Shown here in pieces: positions 53,775 through 62,684 of a DNA stretch of 64,000 nt. A program made the translations under genes and the position numbers. Origin of the DNA: Pseudomonadota bacterium. Lineage in GTDB: Bacteria; Myxococcota_A; Polyangia; GCA-2747355. The DNA lies in NCBI GenBank assembly GCA_016702545.1, contig JADJDT010000043.1:124001-188000 (forward strand), read 5' to 3'. Under the pieces are notes generated by a model, which saw only the letters and a list, made by a program, of their open reading frames with translations, did not search any database and was not told the DNA's origin. How positions within the stretch are numbered: position 1 is the first letter of the stretch; every line of letters starts with the position of its first letter.

Positions 53775-56381
53775 TTGGCCGCAAAAGTCAACAAGACCAA
53801 AGTAATCAACGCGGCCCAGAAGTTCGTGCAGAAGGGCCAGTATGAGCGAGCGATCCGCGAGTACGCGAGAATCGTCGAGGAAGATCCGCGCGACGTACGC
53901 ATCTGGCTCAAGATCGGCGATCTGTGGGCCAAACACGGCGATCAGCGGCAGGCCGTCGATACTTACCTCAAGGTGGCCGAGTTCTACTCGGAGCAGGGCT
54001 TCTACTTGAAGGCGGTCGCCGTCTACAAGCAGATCCTCAACATCGACGCGACCCAGGTCAACATCAACCTCAAGCTCTCCGAGCTCTACCGCCAGCTCGG
54101 GCTGATCAACGACGCGATCCAGCAATACGAGCGCGTCGCCTCGTACTTCCAGCAGCAGGAGCGCGGCAAGGACGCGATTGGCGCGCTGCGGCAGGTCGTG
54201 GATCTCGCGCCGGAGAACGTGGCGACCCGCATCAAGTTGGCCGAGCTGTGCAGCAAGGAGCAGCTGCGCAGCGAGGCCGTCGTCGAGTTCACGCAGGCCG
54301 CCGACCAGCTGCGCACGGCGGGTCGCATCGACGACTTCATCAAGGTCGCCGAGCGGCTCGTTTATCACGACCCGGAGCAGGTGCAGGTCATCAAGGAGCT
54401 CGCGGCGCTGTACCTGCGGCGCCGCGACCCGCGGCGCGCGCTGCAGAAGCTCCAGGTGGCCTTCAAGGCCGACCCCCGCGACGAGGAGACGCTGCAGCAC
54501 CTGGCCGAGGCCTTTCAGGATCTCGGTCAGGTGCCGAAGACCATCTCCGTGCTCAAGGAGCTGGCGCGCGTTCAGCGCGAGAGCGGTCACCCGGACCGCG
54601 CCGGCGCCACCTTCGAGCGCGTGCTCGAATTGGCGCCGGAGGACGCCGAGGCGCGCGCCGCGCTGGCCGGAGTGGTCGGAGCGGCCGGGCGGCCGCGAGC
54701 GAGCAGCCAGCCCGCGCTGCCGGCGTTGAACAGCGAAGAGATGCCCGCGCTGCCGGTGGTGGTCGAGCGGATCGGGCCGCCGACCGCGAGTGCAAACGCA
54801 GCGCTGCCACAGCAGCCGACGCTGATCGAGGTGCCGGCCCCCTTGGCCTCGCTGCCCAGCGATGACCGGGCCGAGAACGCCGCGCGCATCGTCGCGGAGG
54901 CCGACGTCTACATCAAGTACGGGCTGCTCGATAAGGCCGTCGGTCATCTGCGCCAGGTCTTCAGCTACCAGCCGGAGAACGTCGAGGCGCGGCTGAGGCT
55001 CGCGGATCTCTACCGTCAGCTCGGACGGCCCGGCGCGGCCAGCACCGAGCTGCTGGCTGTGGCCCGGACGCTCGCAGCGGACGACCCGGTTTCGGCATCG
55101 CGCCAGCTGCACGATGCGCTGAGCCTCGATCCAGGGAACGCCGACGCGCGCTCCCTACTGGCGAGAATCGAGGGCGGCGGCGCGGGTCTCGGCGCGGTGG
55201 GATCGGTGTCCGACGTCGATCAGGAGACGGTCGAGGTCACGGATGGCCTCGACGCGATCGGGTCGATCGATCTCGAGGCTGACGACATCGTCGAAGAAAT
55301 CGTCGTCGAGAGCTCGGGGCTGTATCGCCCCGAGGACCGCCGCTTTGGCGGTGACACCGATCTGCGCGCGACCGCCGCCGCGGGTGGATCGATCGGGGGC
55401 TCCGCCGAGGTGCTCAACATCGAACTCGACGAGTTCGACGAGGGGACGGGGAGCATCGCGGTCAGCGGTGAGTCGGTCGACACGCTGGGCGGGGTGACGC
55501 CGACCTCCGACGTGATCCAGCTCCCGCTGCACGGCGGGCACGATCCCGTGCGGGAGCGGCTGCAGCGGCAAGAGACCTCCGGTGCGGGCCTCGCCGACGA
55601 GCTCGAGGAGGCGGACTTCTTCATCCAGCAGGCGCTCTTCGCCGAGGCGCGCGCGATGCTGGAGGAGCTGGCGACGCGTTACCCCGGCCACCCGCTGATC
55701 GAGGGCAAGCTCGGCGAGGTCGAGGCGATGCAGGGTCAGCACGAGAGCGAGGCCGCGGCGCTGGCCGACACCAGCACGGCGGCTCAGCGGCTGGCGGCCG
55801 AGCTGGCGAGCGAGCTGAGCCTGCGGGGGGCATCGACCGACGAGTCGGGTGCCCCTCCCGGCGCCGAGCTGGACGAGGCGTTCCAGGACCTCAAGCAGGG
55901 GGTCACCGCCCACGGCGTTCCCGTCGAGGACTACGACACGCACTACGATCTCGGCATCGCCTATCGCGAGATGGGGCTGCACGACGACGCCATCGGTCAG
56001 TTCCGCGTGGCGATGCGGGCGCCGGCCAAAGAGGTGCTTTGCCACCTGATGATTGGTCTCTGTCTGCGCGACAAGGGGGAGCTGGCCGAGGCGATCAACG
56101 AGCTGAAGACAGGGCTCTACGTCGAGGGCATCTCGGAGCGCGAGGCCGTGGCGCTCTACTTCGAGCTCGGCCAAGCGTACGACCAGTTCGAGGACGATCC
56201 GGAGGCGCTCTACTACTACGAGAAAGTGCTCAAGCGCGATCCGACCTTTCGCGAGGTGGGGGAGCGCGTGGCGAGCTTGCGTCAACGCGTCGGCGCGACC
56301 GCGAGAGTTGGCGACGCGGCAGCGGGACGAGATGACGAGTTGGCCGGCGCTAGCGTAGGGTTCGGTGTGCCGCGGACGTGA
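53775..56381 (+). CDS. large TPR protein
   Basis: An 868-residue tetratricopeptide-repeat protein. The TTG start before AAKVNKTKVINAAQKFVQKG agrees with the family's highly typical N-terminus. About six TPR units fill residues 10-290 (YERAIREYARIVEEDPRDV, GFYLKAVAVYKQILNIDA, and so on); a second block is at 370-470, a long acidic disordered stretch at 470-610 (TVEVTDGLDAIGSIDLEADD), and a last TPR block at 610-850 including YDLGIAYREMGLHDDAIGQF. There is no signal or membrane segment, so it is cytoplasmic. Such proteins are common scaffolds in myxobacteria; the partner is unknown. The FHA regulator gene follows. Confidence 0.88.
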   Translation: MAAKVNKTKVINAAQKFVQKGQYERAIREYARIVEEDPRDVRIWLKIGDLWAKHGDQRQAVDTYLKVAEFYSEQGFYLKAVAVYKQILNIDATQVNINLKLSELYRQLGLINDAIQQYERVASYFQQQERGKDAIGALRQVVDLAPENVATRIKLAELCSKEQLRSEAVVEFTQAADQLRTAGRIDDFIKVAERLVYHDPEQVQVIKELAALYLRRRDPRRALQKLQVAFKADPRDEETLQHLAEAFQDLGQVPKTISVLKELARVQRESGHPDRAGATFERVLELAPEDAEARAALAGVVGAAGRPRASSQPALPALNSEEMPALPVVVERIGPPTASANAALPQQPTLIEVPAPLASLPSDDRAENAARIVAEADVYIKYGLLDKAVGHLRQVFSYQPENVEARLRLADLYRQLGRPGAASTELLAVARTLAADDPVSASRQLHDALSLDPGNADARSLLARIEGGGAGLGAVGSVSDVDQETVEVTDGLDAIGSIDLEADDIVEEIVVESSGLYRPEDRRFGGDTDLRATAAAGGSIGGSAEVLNIELDEFDEGTGSIAVSGESVDTLGGVTPTSDVIQLPLHGGHDPVRERLQRQETSGAGLADELEEADFFIQQALFAEARAMLEELATRYPGHPLIEGKLGEVEAMQGQHESEAAALADTSTAAQRLAAELASELSLRGASTDESGAPPGAELDEAFQDLKQGVTAHGVPVEDYDTHYDLGIAYREMGLHDDAIGQFRVAMRAPAKEVLCHLMIGLCLRDKGELAEAINELKTGLYVEGISEREAVALYFELGQAYDQFEDDPEALYYYEKVLKRDPTFREVGERVASLRQRVGATARVGDAAAGRDDELAGASVGFGVPRT

Positions 56382-56437
56382 CCGGCGCCGACGACGGATC
56401 GCGAGCCGGAGCTCGCTACGGCCTTGACTGATTCGCT

Positions 56438-58231
56438 ATGCCAACCCTGGTAGCCATTCGCGGACCCAGCGCCGGCAAGCACTACCCGATCACGGGCTCG
56501 TGTGTGCTCGGTCGCTCGTTCAACAGCGACGTCTACATCGGCGACCTGAATGTCTCGCGCCGGCACGCGCAGATCAGCCAGGCCGCGGACGGTCACTTCG
56601 TGATCGAGGACCTCGGCAGCGGCAACGGCACCTTCGTCAACGACCAACTGGTCACGCGTCATCGACTGGCGTCGCGCGACGTCCTGCGCATCGGCGGCTC
56701 GGCGTTCCGCTTCGACTCCGATCCGCAGCCGCGTTGGGTACCCGACGTGCTGACGGCGATGGCCGAGCTGGGCGAGCCCGAGAGCGGCGAACAGCGGCTC
56801 GCCGCCGAGGCCACCGTGCAGCTCAAGGCGGCGGCGGCGCGCGAGGCGCAGGGCCTCGACGCCCTGCGGCAGGACCGGGCGGTCGGCATGCTCAAGGCGA
56901 TGTATGCGGTGGCCGACGTGATCGCCGATGAGCTCGACCTGCCGCGCCTGCTGGACAAGGTGCTGGGCCACCTCTTCGGCGTGTTCCCCCAGGCGGATCG
57001 GGCCTTCGTGCTGCTGGTCAACCGACAGACGGGGCAGCTCGTGCCTGAGGCGGTCAGGCAGCGCAGCGGGACGGTCGGTGGCGAGGTTTCCTTCTCGCAA
57101 ACGATCGTTGACCAGGTGCTGCGACGCGGCGCTGGGGTGATCGGTGGGACCTTGCCGCCCACCGCGAGCGCCGCCGCCCGCGCAAGCGCGCGTGCCGGCG
57201 CGGCGGGCGATTCCGTCGCCGCCACACAGGGGTCCCACGGCGCGCCGAAGATGGGAGCCCCGCTGATCTGCCGCGGTGACGCGCTGGGAACGATCCACCT
57301 CGAGGGGCGGTCGGGCTCGCTCCCGTTCTCGCCGGAGGACCTCACGCTGCTCTCGGCCATCGCGCGGCAGGCCGCGTTGGCGATCGCCAACGCCCGTGCT
57401 GGGCAGTCGCTGCTCTCGCAGCAGCGGCTGGAGGCCGACCTGCAGTTGGCGCGTCGCATCCAGGAGGGCTTTCTGCCGCGGCAGCTGCCTCGCGTGCCGG
57501 GGCTCGAGTTCGACACGCACTACGCCGCGGCACAGCACGTCGGCGGTGACTTCTACGATGTGATCGAGCTGCGGCCCGCCCTGATCGGCATCCTGGTAGG
57601 CGACGTCTCGGGCAAAGGCGTGAGCGCAGCGCTGTTGATGGCCAAGCTGACCACGGCGATCCGCCTGCATGCGCAGACCAATCCGCAGCCCTCGGCGGTG
57701 CTCGATCACGCCAACAGCATTCTGATCGCGGCCGAACAGGACGCGATGTTCGCCACCGTGCTCTTCATCCTGCTCGACCTCGAGGCGCGGACCTTCAGTG
57801 TCGCCAATGCGGGTCACCAGCCGCCGATCGTCTGCAGTCATCGCTTCAGCGGGGTCTCGGAGCTCGATGACGCGATGGCGGTCGCGCTCGGCGTGGTGCC
57901 CGAAATGCACTATCCGCAGGAGATCTACCAGCTGGTGCCCGGTGACGTGGTCCTGCTCTACACCGATGGCATCAACGAGGCGCTCAATCGCGAGGGCAAG
58001 GACTACGGCATGATGCGCCTGCGCAAGGCCATCACGGGCGGTCGCGCCGAGCCCGCGGAGGTCGTCCGACGCGTCGTCGCCGACGTGCAGCGCTTCGTCC
58101 GTGGGGCCCCGCAGAGCGACGATCAGACGTTGGTGGCGTTTGGGCTCAAGGTGGGCGAGCGCTCCGCGCGCACGCTGGTGTCCGGGGCGGCGGCCTGGGA
58201 CCCGCCCCGCAGCGATCAAGGACGGTCATGA
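56438..58231 (+). CDS. FHA-GAF-PP2C (SpoIIE-type) phosphatase regulator
   Basis: Signal protein of 597 residues. Residues 1-95 are an FHA phosphothreonine-binding domain (GRSFNSDVYI, VSRRHAQIS, DLGSGNGTFVN). Residues about 150-325 are a GAF-like sensor (MYAVADVIADELDLPRLLDKVL in parts, FPEAD-like FPQADRAFVLLV, GAPLICRGDALGTIHLEG, FSPEDLTLLSAIARQAALAI in parts). A short linker helix leads to the PP2C/SpoIIE phosphatase at 345-575 (QEGFLPRQLP, GGDFYDVIEL, VGDVSGKGVSAAL, FATVLFILLD, NAGHQPPIV, VLLYTDGINEA, DDQTLVAFGL) with the metal-binding Asp residues present. Its stop overlaps the next start (ATGA). It probably reverses Ser/Thr phosphorylation of an anti-sigma-type partner. Confidence 0.92.
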   Translation: MPTLVAIRGPSAGKHYPITGSCVLGRSFNSDVYIGDLNVSRRHAQISQAADGHFVIEDLGSGNGTFVNDQLVTRHRLASRDVLRIGGSAFRFDSDPQPRWVPDVLTAMAELGEPESGEQRLAAEATVQLKAAAAREAQGLDALRQDRAVGMLKAMYAVADVIADELDLPRLLDKVLGHLFGVFPQADRAFVLLVNRQTGQLVPEAVRQRSGTVGGEVSFSQTIVDQVLRRGAGVIGGTLPPTASAAARASARAGAAGDSVAATQGSHGAPKMGAPLICRGDALGTIHLEGRSGSLPFSPEDLTLLSAIARQAALAIANARAGQSLLSQQRLEADLQLARRIQEGFLPRQLPRVPGLEFDTHYAAAQHVGGDFYDVIELRPALIGILVGDVSGKGVSAALLMAKLTTAIRLHAQTNPQPSAVLDHANSILIAAEQDAMFATVLFILLDLEARTFSVANAGHQPPIVCSHRFSGVSELDDAMAVALGVVPEMHYPQEIYQLVPGDVVLLYTDGINEALNREGKDYGMMRLRKAITGGRAEPAEVVRRVVADVQRFVRGAPQSDDQTLVAFGLKVGERSARTLVSGAAAWDPPRSDQGRS

Positions 58232-60045
58232 GCGAAGCTCGCGCCAAGCCCCCGCGGGAGCGCCCGCACGAGCGCTGGAATCTGCGGCACCTCTATCCGA
58301 GCGCTGCCGCTTGGGAGCGCGCGCGGCGCCAGATCATCGCCGCGCTCCCCGGCCTTCGCGCTTGCCGCGGGACGCTGGCCCGCGGGCCCGCCGCCGTGCG
58401 TCGCTGCCTCGACCGCGCCTTCGATGCGCAGCGCGAGCTGGCGCGGCTGACCAGCTACGCCGAGCGCCGGCACGATCAGGACACGCGGGTGGCGCGCTAC
58501 CAGGCGCTACGCGAGGTCGCCGAGAAACTGGGAGTGGAGCTGCTGGAGGCCTGCTCGTTCATCGAGCCCGAGCTCGCCGCACTGCCCGAGCGACGCCTGC
58601 GGGCCTTGTGCCAGGCGCCCGCGCTGGCGGATTACTCGCGCTTCCTCAGTGAGGTGCTGCGGCTGCGGCCCCACCTGCTCTCGGCGGCGGAGGAGGCATT
58701 GCTGGCCCGCACCTCGTTGCTGCGTGAGACGGGACACCAGGCCTACGCGACCTTCTGCGGCGCCGATCTCGTCTTTCCGGCGCTGCGCACGGCGGCGGGG
58801 CGCCGCCTGCCCCTCACCTCGGCGCTCTTTCCGCGTTACCGCGCGGCCGCCGATCGCGCCCTGCGTCGGACGGCCTTCTCGACCTACTTCGCGACCTTCG
58901 GGCGCTACCGGCACACCCTGGCCGCGCTGCTCAGCGCGCAGGTCAACGCCAACATCACCTTCGCGCGGGCGCGGCGCTACGACACGGCGCTGGCGGCCGC
59001 GCTGCATGATGACGAGTTGCCGGCCAGCGTGTATGCGCGGACGATCGCCGCGGCGCACGAGCACCTGCCGCTGCTCCAGCGCTATTTCGAGCTGCGCCGG
59101 CGGCGGCTCGGCGTCGCGCGCTTGCACTACCACGATCTCTACGCGCCGCTCGCGGCGCCGGCGCGGCTTCACTTCCCCTTCGCCCGCGCCCGCTCGACGC
59201 TGCAGGCGGCGCTGGCGCCCTTGGGCCCCGCGTACGGGGCCGCGCTCGCGCAGGCGCTGGGCCCGCGCAGCGGCTGGATCGATCTCTATCCGCAGCCGGG
59301 CAAGCAGAGCGGCGCCTACATGGACAGCAGCGCCTACGAGGTGCACCCCTACGTCCTCGGCAACTACCTCGAGGACGTCGACTCGCTGAGCATGCTGGCG
59401 CACGAGCTGGGGCATGCGTTGCATTCGTTCTTCTCCAACCGCGCTCAGCCCTATCCGAAGGCGGAGTACGCCACCTTCGTCGCCGAGGTCGCCTCGACAC
59501 TCAACGAGGTGCTGCTGAGTGCCCACCTGCAGCGGGTGGCGCGCACGCCCGGGCAGCGGTTGTTTCTGCTCGGTGAGGAGTTGGAGGGGTTCCGCACCAC
59601 CTTCTTTCGTCAGGCGCTCTTCGCCGAGTTCGAGCTCGCGATCTACCAGCGAGCCGAGGCCGGGGAGGCGCTGACGGCCGAGCTGCTGTCGGCGGTCTAC
59701 CTGCGCTTGCTGCGCCAGTATCACGGCCATGATCGTGGGGTGGTCGAGGTCGACGAACGCTACGCCGTCGAGTGGGCCTGCATTCCGCACTTCTATTACG
59801 ACTTCTACGTGTTCCAGTATGCGACGGGGTGGACGGCGGCGATCGCGCTGGCCGAGGCCATCGCCCGTGAAGGCGTCACGGCGAGCCAGCGCTACGCCGA
59901 GGCGGTGCTCGCCACCGGGGGCTCGGCGGCGCCGCTGGAGCTGCTGGCGCGCGCCGGCGTCGATCTGACCACGCCCCAGCCGTACCGGCTGGCGATGGCC
60001 GCCTTTGCCCGCGCCGTCGCCCGCGCCGAGGAGCTGGCGGCATAA
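58228..60045 (+). CDS. pepF: oligoendopeptidase F (M3 family)
   Basis: Zinc metallopeptidase of 605 residues, with ATG at 58228 overlapping the previous stop. The sequence starts with the family's WNLRHLYPS; a C-terminal half holds the M3 zinc motif HELGHALHSFF (HExxH, about residue 391-395), the downstream Glu in AEVASTLNEVLL, and HFYYDFYVFQYATG near the end. The length equals PepF/PepB proteins. Cytoplasmic peptide degradation is the general role. A tRNA-Leu gene follows. Confidence 0.93.
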   Translation: MSEARAKPPRERPHERWNLRHLYPSAAAWERARRQIIAALPGLRACRGTLARGPAAVRRCLDRAFDAQRELARLTSYAERRHDQDTRVARYQALREVAEKLGVELLEACSFIEPELAALPERRLRALCQAPALADYSRFLSEVLRLRPHLLSAAEEALLARTSLLRETGHQAYATFCGADLVFPALRTAAGRRLPLTSALFPRYRAAADRALRRTAFSTYFATFGRYRHTLAALLSAQVNANITFARARRYDTALAAALHDDELPASVYARTIAAAHEHLPLLQRYFELRRRRLGVARLHYHDLYAPLAAPARLHFPFARARSTLQAALAPLGPAYGAALAQALGPRSGWIDLYPQPGKQSGAYMDSSAYEVHPYVLGNYLEDVDSLSMLAHELGHALHSFFSNRAQPYPKAEYATFVAEVASTLNEVLLSAHLQRVARTPGQRLFLLGEELEGFRTTFFRQALFAEFELAIYQRAEAGEALTAELLSAVYLRLLRQYHGHDRGVVEVDERYAVEWACIPHFYYDFYVFQYATGWTAAIALAEAIAREGVTASQRYAEAVLATGGSAAPLELLARAGVDLTTPQPYRLAMAAFARAVARAEELAA

Positions 60046-60052
60046 TCGCTCC

Positions 60053-60081
60053 TTGAGGGTCGTCGCGCTCTCGATTAGCCT
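60053..60081 (+). promoter_or_regulatory. candidate promoter of tRNA-Leu
   Basis: TTGAGG at 60053-60058, a 17-base spacer and TAGCCT at 60076-60081, 20 bases before the tRNA 5' end. The -10 box resembles that proposed for dnaJ (TAGCTT). Confidence 0.4.
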
Positions 60082-60100
60082 GGCGTGCACGGCTTGCGCT

Positions 60101-60183
60101 GCGCCCGTGGCGGAACTGGCAGACGCGCCAGACTTAGGATCTGGTGCCCTAGTGGCATGGGGGTTCGAGTCCCTCCGGGCGCA
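60101..60183 (+). tRNA. tRNA-Leu (anticodon UAG)
   Basis: The acceptor stem GCGCCCG (60101-60107) pairs with CGGGCGC (60176-60182), with discriminator A at 60183. The anticodon stem CCAGA/TCTGG closes the loop CTTAGGA with anticodon TAG at 60135-60137. A long variable arm (GGTGCCCTAGTGGCAT region) marks a class II tRNA, and GGTTCGAGTCC gives the T loop. CCA is not encoded (ACCC follows). It reads CUA and, by wobble, other CUN codons. Confidence 0.95.
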
Positions 60184-60201
60184 CCCGAGAGGCAGGTTGC
60201 A

Positions 60202-61341
60202 ATGTCGCGCTTACGCCTGGGTGAGATCCTGATACAGGCCGGGGTGCTCGATCGAGCGGGGCTCGATCGAGCGCTGCAAGAGCAGCGCCGTTGGGGCCGT
60301 GGTCAGCTGGGTCAGTACCTGGTGCAGCTCGGCCTGGTTTCCGAGGAGATGATCGTTCGCGCGCTCAGCATGCAGTGCAACATCCCCGCGGTGGCGCTCG
60401 ACCCCGAGCGCGTCGATCTGAACGCGGTGCGCTTCATCCCCGATGACATCTGCCAGCGCCACCGGTTGGTCTGCATCAAGGTCGACCGCGAGCGCCGCTT
60501 CCTCGATGTGGCGATGTGCGATCCCGCCAGCCTCGATGCCGTGGACGAGGTGCGGGTCGCCACGCGCTACAACGTGCGGCCCTACTTCGCGATGCCGAGC
60601 GCCATCGAGCGCACGCTGGGCCGAGCCTACGACGCCGCGATGCCGCTGAGGACGCTTCCGGCGGGCGCGGGCGCCTCGGCCGCCGAGCGCGCGGGTGGGC
60701 CGGCAGCGCCGCTCGTGGTCGGTCGCCACGAGATCAGCTTCGACGAGGTCAGTCTGGCCGAGGTCGGAGCGCTCGAGCTGGAGAGCGCGATGGAGGCGCC
60801 GCGTTCGCCCGGGTCGCCGCTCAGGATCGGGGCGAGCCCCAGTGGTGGCGCCCCGCCGCTCGGGGGAAGGCCAGCGATCGCTGCCGCGCCGCCGGTGGCC
60901 GCGGGGCGCGCGACCCGCAGCGAGCAGCCCGCCGACGGGGCGTGGTCCAGCGAGGACGCGAGCGCTGCCCTGGCGCGCGACGATCGCGGCGCACAGCTGG
61001 CCCAGCTCGAGCGCCAGCTCCGCGCCCAGGGCGATCGCTTCAGCATGCTGCTGCAGATGCTGCGCGCCAAGGGCATGCTTAGCGGCGAGGACCTCTCGCG
61101 GCTGGGGGGAGCTGAGCGCGGTCGGGGGTGCTCGCCGCGGCGGGGGCCGGGCTGCCGGAGGCGGTCCTGGGACGGGCTGAGCGCCGGCAGGATCGGCCGT
61201 TCGAGACCGCCCGTTCCAGGGCGCAGCGCCAGCACCCGGGTCGTGATCTCGCGCACGCCGACATCGCGTCGCGCGGCCGCCGGTAGCGCGAGCAGGGCCA
61301 GCAGGCGCCCGACGCTCGACAGACCGAAGGCCGCGCGATAG
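60202..61341 (+). CDS. MshEN (GspE N-terminal) domain protein, putative c-di-GMP receptor; 3' end uncertain
   Basis: Starts at ATG 60202. Residues 1-150 match the MshEN/GspE-N domain that binds cyclic di-GMP in pilus and secretion ATPases: RLGEILIQAGVLDRAGLDRALQ in parts, QLGQYLVQLGLVSEEMIVRAL in parts, then the beta part FIPDDICQRHRLVCI and DVAMCDPASLDAVDEVR. No ATPase follows; a Pro/Ala/Gly linker leads to a coiled-coil tail (LAQLERQLRAQGDRFSMLLQMLR). The natural end should be just after KGMLSGEDLSRL (about 61100). Beyond a run of six G the frame becomes Arg/Ser-rich to 61341 and overlaps the MFS gene; with one G fewer it would end at 61180. Confidence 0.75.
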   Translation: MSRLRLGEILIQAGVLDRAGLDRALQEQRRWGRGQLGQYLVQLGLVSEEMIVRALSMQCNIPAVALDPERVDLNAVRFIPDDICQRHRLVCIKVDRERRFLDVAMCDPASLDAVDEVRVATRYNVRPYFAMPSAIERTLGRAYDAAMPLRTLPAGAGASAAERAGGPAAPLVVGRHEISFDEVSLAEVGALELESAMEAPRSPGSPLRIGASPSGGAPPLGGRPAIAAAPPVAAGRATRSEQPADGAWSSEDASAALARDDRGAQLAQLERQLRAQGDRFSMLLQMLRAKGMLSGEDLSRLGGAERGRGCSPRRGPGCRRRSWDGLSAGRIGRSRPPVPGRSASTRVVISRTPTSRRAAAGSASRASRRPTLDRPKAAR

Positions 61342-62483
61342 CCGAGCCAGCCGCCGCCGAGCTGGCGGAAGATCAGGCCCCCCAGCGCGGAGCCGCAGGC
61401 CAACGCGGTGGCGCTCGCCGCGTTGAAATAGGTCAGCACGCCGAGCCGCGCGTGGTGCGGGATCGTCTCGAAGAAGAGCAGGAAGGTGGCGAGCTCGTAG
61501 CAGGCCCACAGGGTCCCCGCCAGCACCTGCAGCAGCACCAGATACGAGAAGTGGGCGCTGAGGGTCCAGAGCAGGGGCAAGGGGGCGATGCCGAGGGCGC
61601 CGATGCGCAGCAGCTGCCAGGCGGTGAGCCGCCGCGCGCGCTGGCCGATCAGCCGCAGGGCCACGATGCGCGCCAGATAGGCGGCGGCGGTGAGCGCGGC
61701 GAACTGGGCGTAGGACAGGCGCAGGTGGCCGAGCATGTAGGGCGTGAAGAAGGGCACGGCGAGGTGGATCGCCACCTGGGCCAGGACCATGAACGACAGC
61801 AGCCGGCCGCCGTGGCCGCCAAAGGCGTCCGCTAGGCCGCTGGCGCCCGGTTGCCGCTGGAGCGCGGCGGCGAGCGGCTGCGCTTCGGGCTGGGCCTGGA
61901 GCAGGCGGGCCGAGATCAGGCGGGCGATCGCCGCCAGGCCGAAGGTCGCGGCGAAGACCGTCGGTGCGCCGCCCGGGCGGTGACTGAGCTGCAGCGCGGT
62001 TCCGGCGCCGAGCAAGCCGCCGAGGACGGCGAGCTGGGCCAGCAGGCTGCGCCGGGCGAAGTAGGCCGTGCGGATCGGCGCGGGCACCAGCGTCTCGATC
62101 CAGGCGTTCCACGCCGGCCCGGCGGCGAGCGCGGCGCCCCAATAGAGACAGGCCGCCGCAAAGAGCAGCGAGATTCGCAGCTGCCCCGCCAGGGCGCCGG
62201 CGATCAGGGGCAGCAAGCTGAGCACCTGCAGCAACGCGCAGAATACGGTCCAGCGCCGAAAGGAGCCCAGGCGCGCGACCGCCCAGGGCGAGACGAGCTG
62301 CAGCGCTGCACCGGCGAGCATGGGCAGCGAGGCGATCATCCCGGCCGTCAGCTCTCCGGCGCCGAGCGCCAGGGCGAAGGCCGCGAAGTAGGCCTCGCCG
62401 GAGCCGGTCATCACCGCGGCGACCATCCCCTCGGCTGTGCTCAAGCGCAAGGTGCGTCGCACCGACTGGTTGTCATGGCCCAT
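60627..62483 (-). CDS. MFS transporter; domain covers 62483 to about 61180, stop lost
   Basis: Major facilitator superfamily permease, start ATG at 62483 (MGHDNQSVRRT). About twelve hydrophobic helices lie between 62440 and 61270, e.g. AAFALALGAGELTAGMIASLP in parts, FAAACLYWGAALAAGPAWNAW in parts with 'GPAWNAWI', LLGAGTALQL, LSFMVLAQVAIHLAVPFF and YELATFLLFFETIPHHARLG in parts. The natural C-terminus should come soon after ITTRVLALRPG (about 61210). The only in-frame stop is at 60627, antisense to the MshEN gene, and the extra part is not transporter-like, so a stop was probably lost by an indel. The substrate is unknown; the profile fits MFS proteins found beside trigger-factor or unrelated genes. 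Confidence 0.72.
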   Translation of the reverse strand: MGHDNQSVRRTLRLSTAEGMVAAVMTGSGEAYFAAFALALGAGELTAGMIASLPMLAGAALQLVSPWAVARLGSFRRWTVFCALLQVLSLLPLIAGALAGQLRISLLFAAACLYWGAALAAGPAWNAWIETLVPAPIRTAYFARRSLLAQLAVLGGLLGAGTALQLSHRPGGAPTVFAATFGLAAIARLISARLLQAQPEAQPLAAALQRQPGASGLADAFGGHGGRLLSFMVLAQVAIHLAVPFFTPYMLGHLRLSYAQFAALTAAAYLARIVALRLIGQRARRLTAWQLLRIGALGIAPLPLLWTLSAHFSYLVLLQVLAGTLWACYELATFLLFFETIPHHARLGVLTYFNAASATALACGSALGGLIFRQLGGGWLGYRAAFGLSSVGRLLALLALPAAARRDVGVREITTRVLALRPGTGGLERPILPALSPSQDRLRQPGPRRGEHPRPRSAPPSRERSSPLSMPLARSICSSMLKRSPWARSWRSSWASCAPRSSRARAALASSLDHAPSAGCSLRVARPAATGGAAAIAGLPPSGGAPPLGLAPILSGDPGERGASIALSSSSAPTSARLTSSKLISWRPTTSGAAGPPARSAAEAPAPAGSVLSGIAAS

Positions 62484-62684
62484 GCGGGAACGCTCCGCCC
62501 CGCACTCTACCATCAGCGGCACTGGGCGGGTCGCGCGCTGCGCGCCGGGCGCTGCGCGTTGACTTCGACCTGCACCATGGTAAAACGCGCGCGGTTGCGC
62601 CCCTGCGGCGCCCCCGCGCTTTGGCGCGGTGCGCGTAGCCCTAGAGGCTCGGGGCGGGAGCCGAGCGGCAAGGATGGGTCGACG

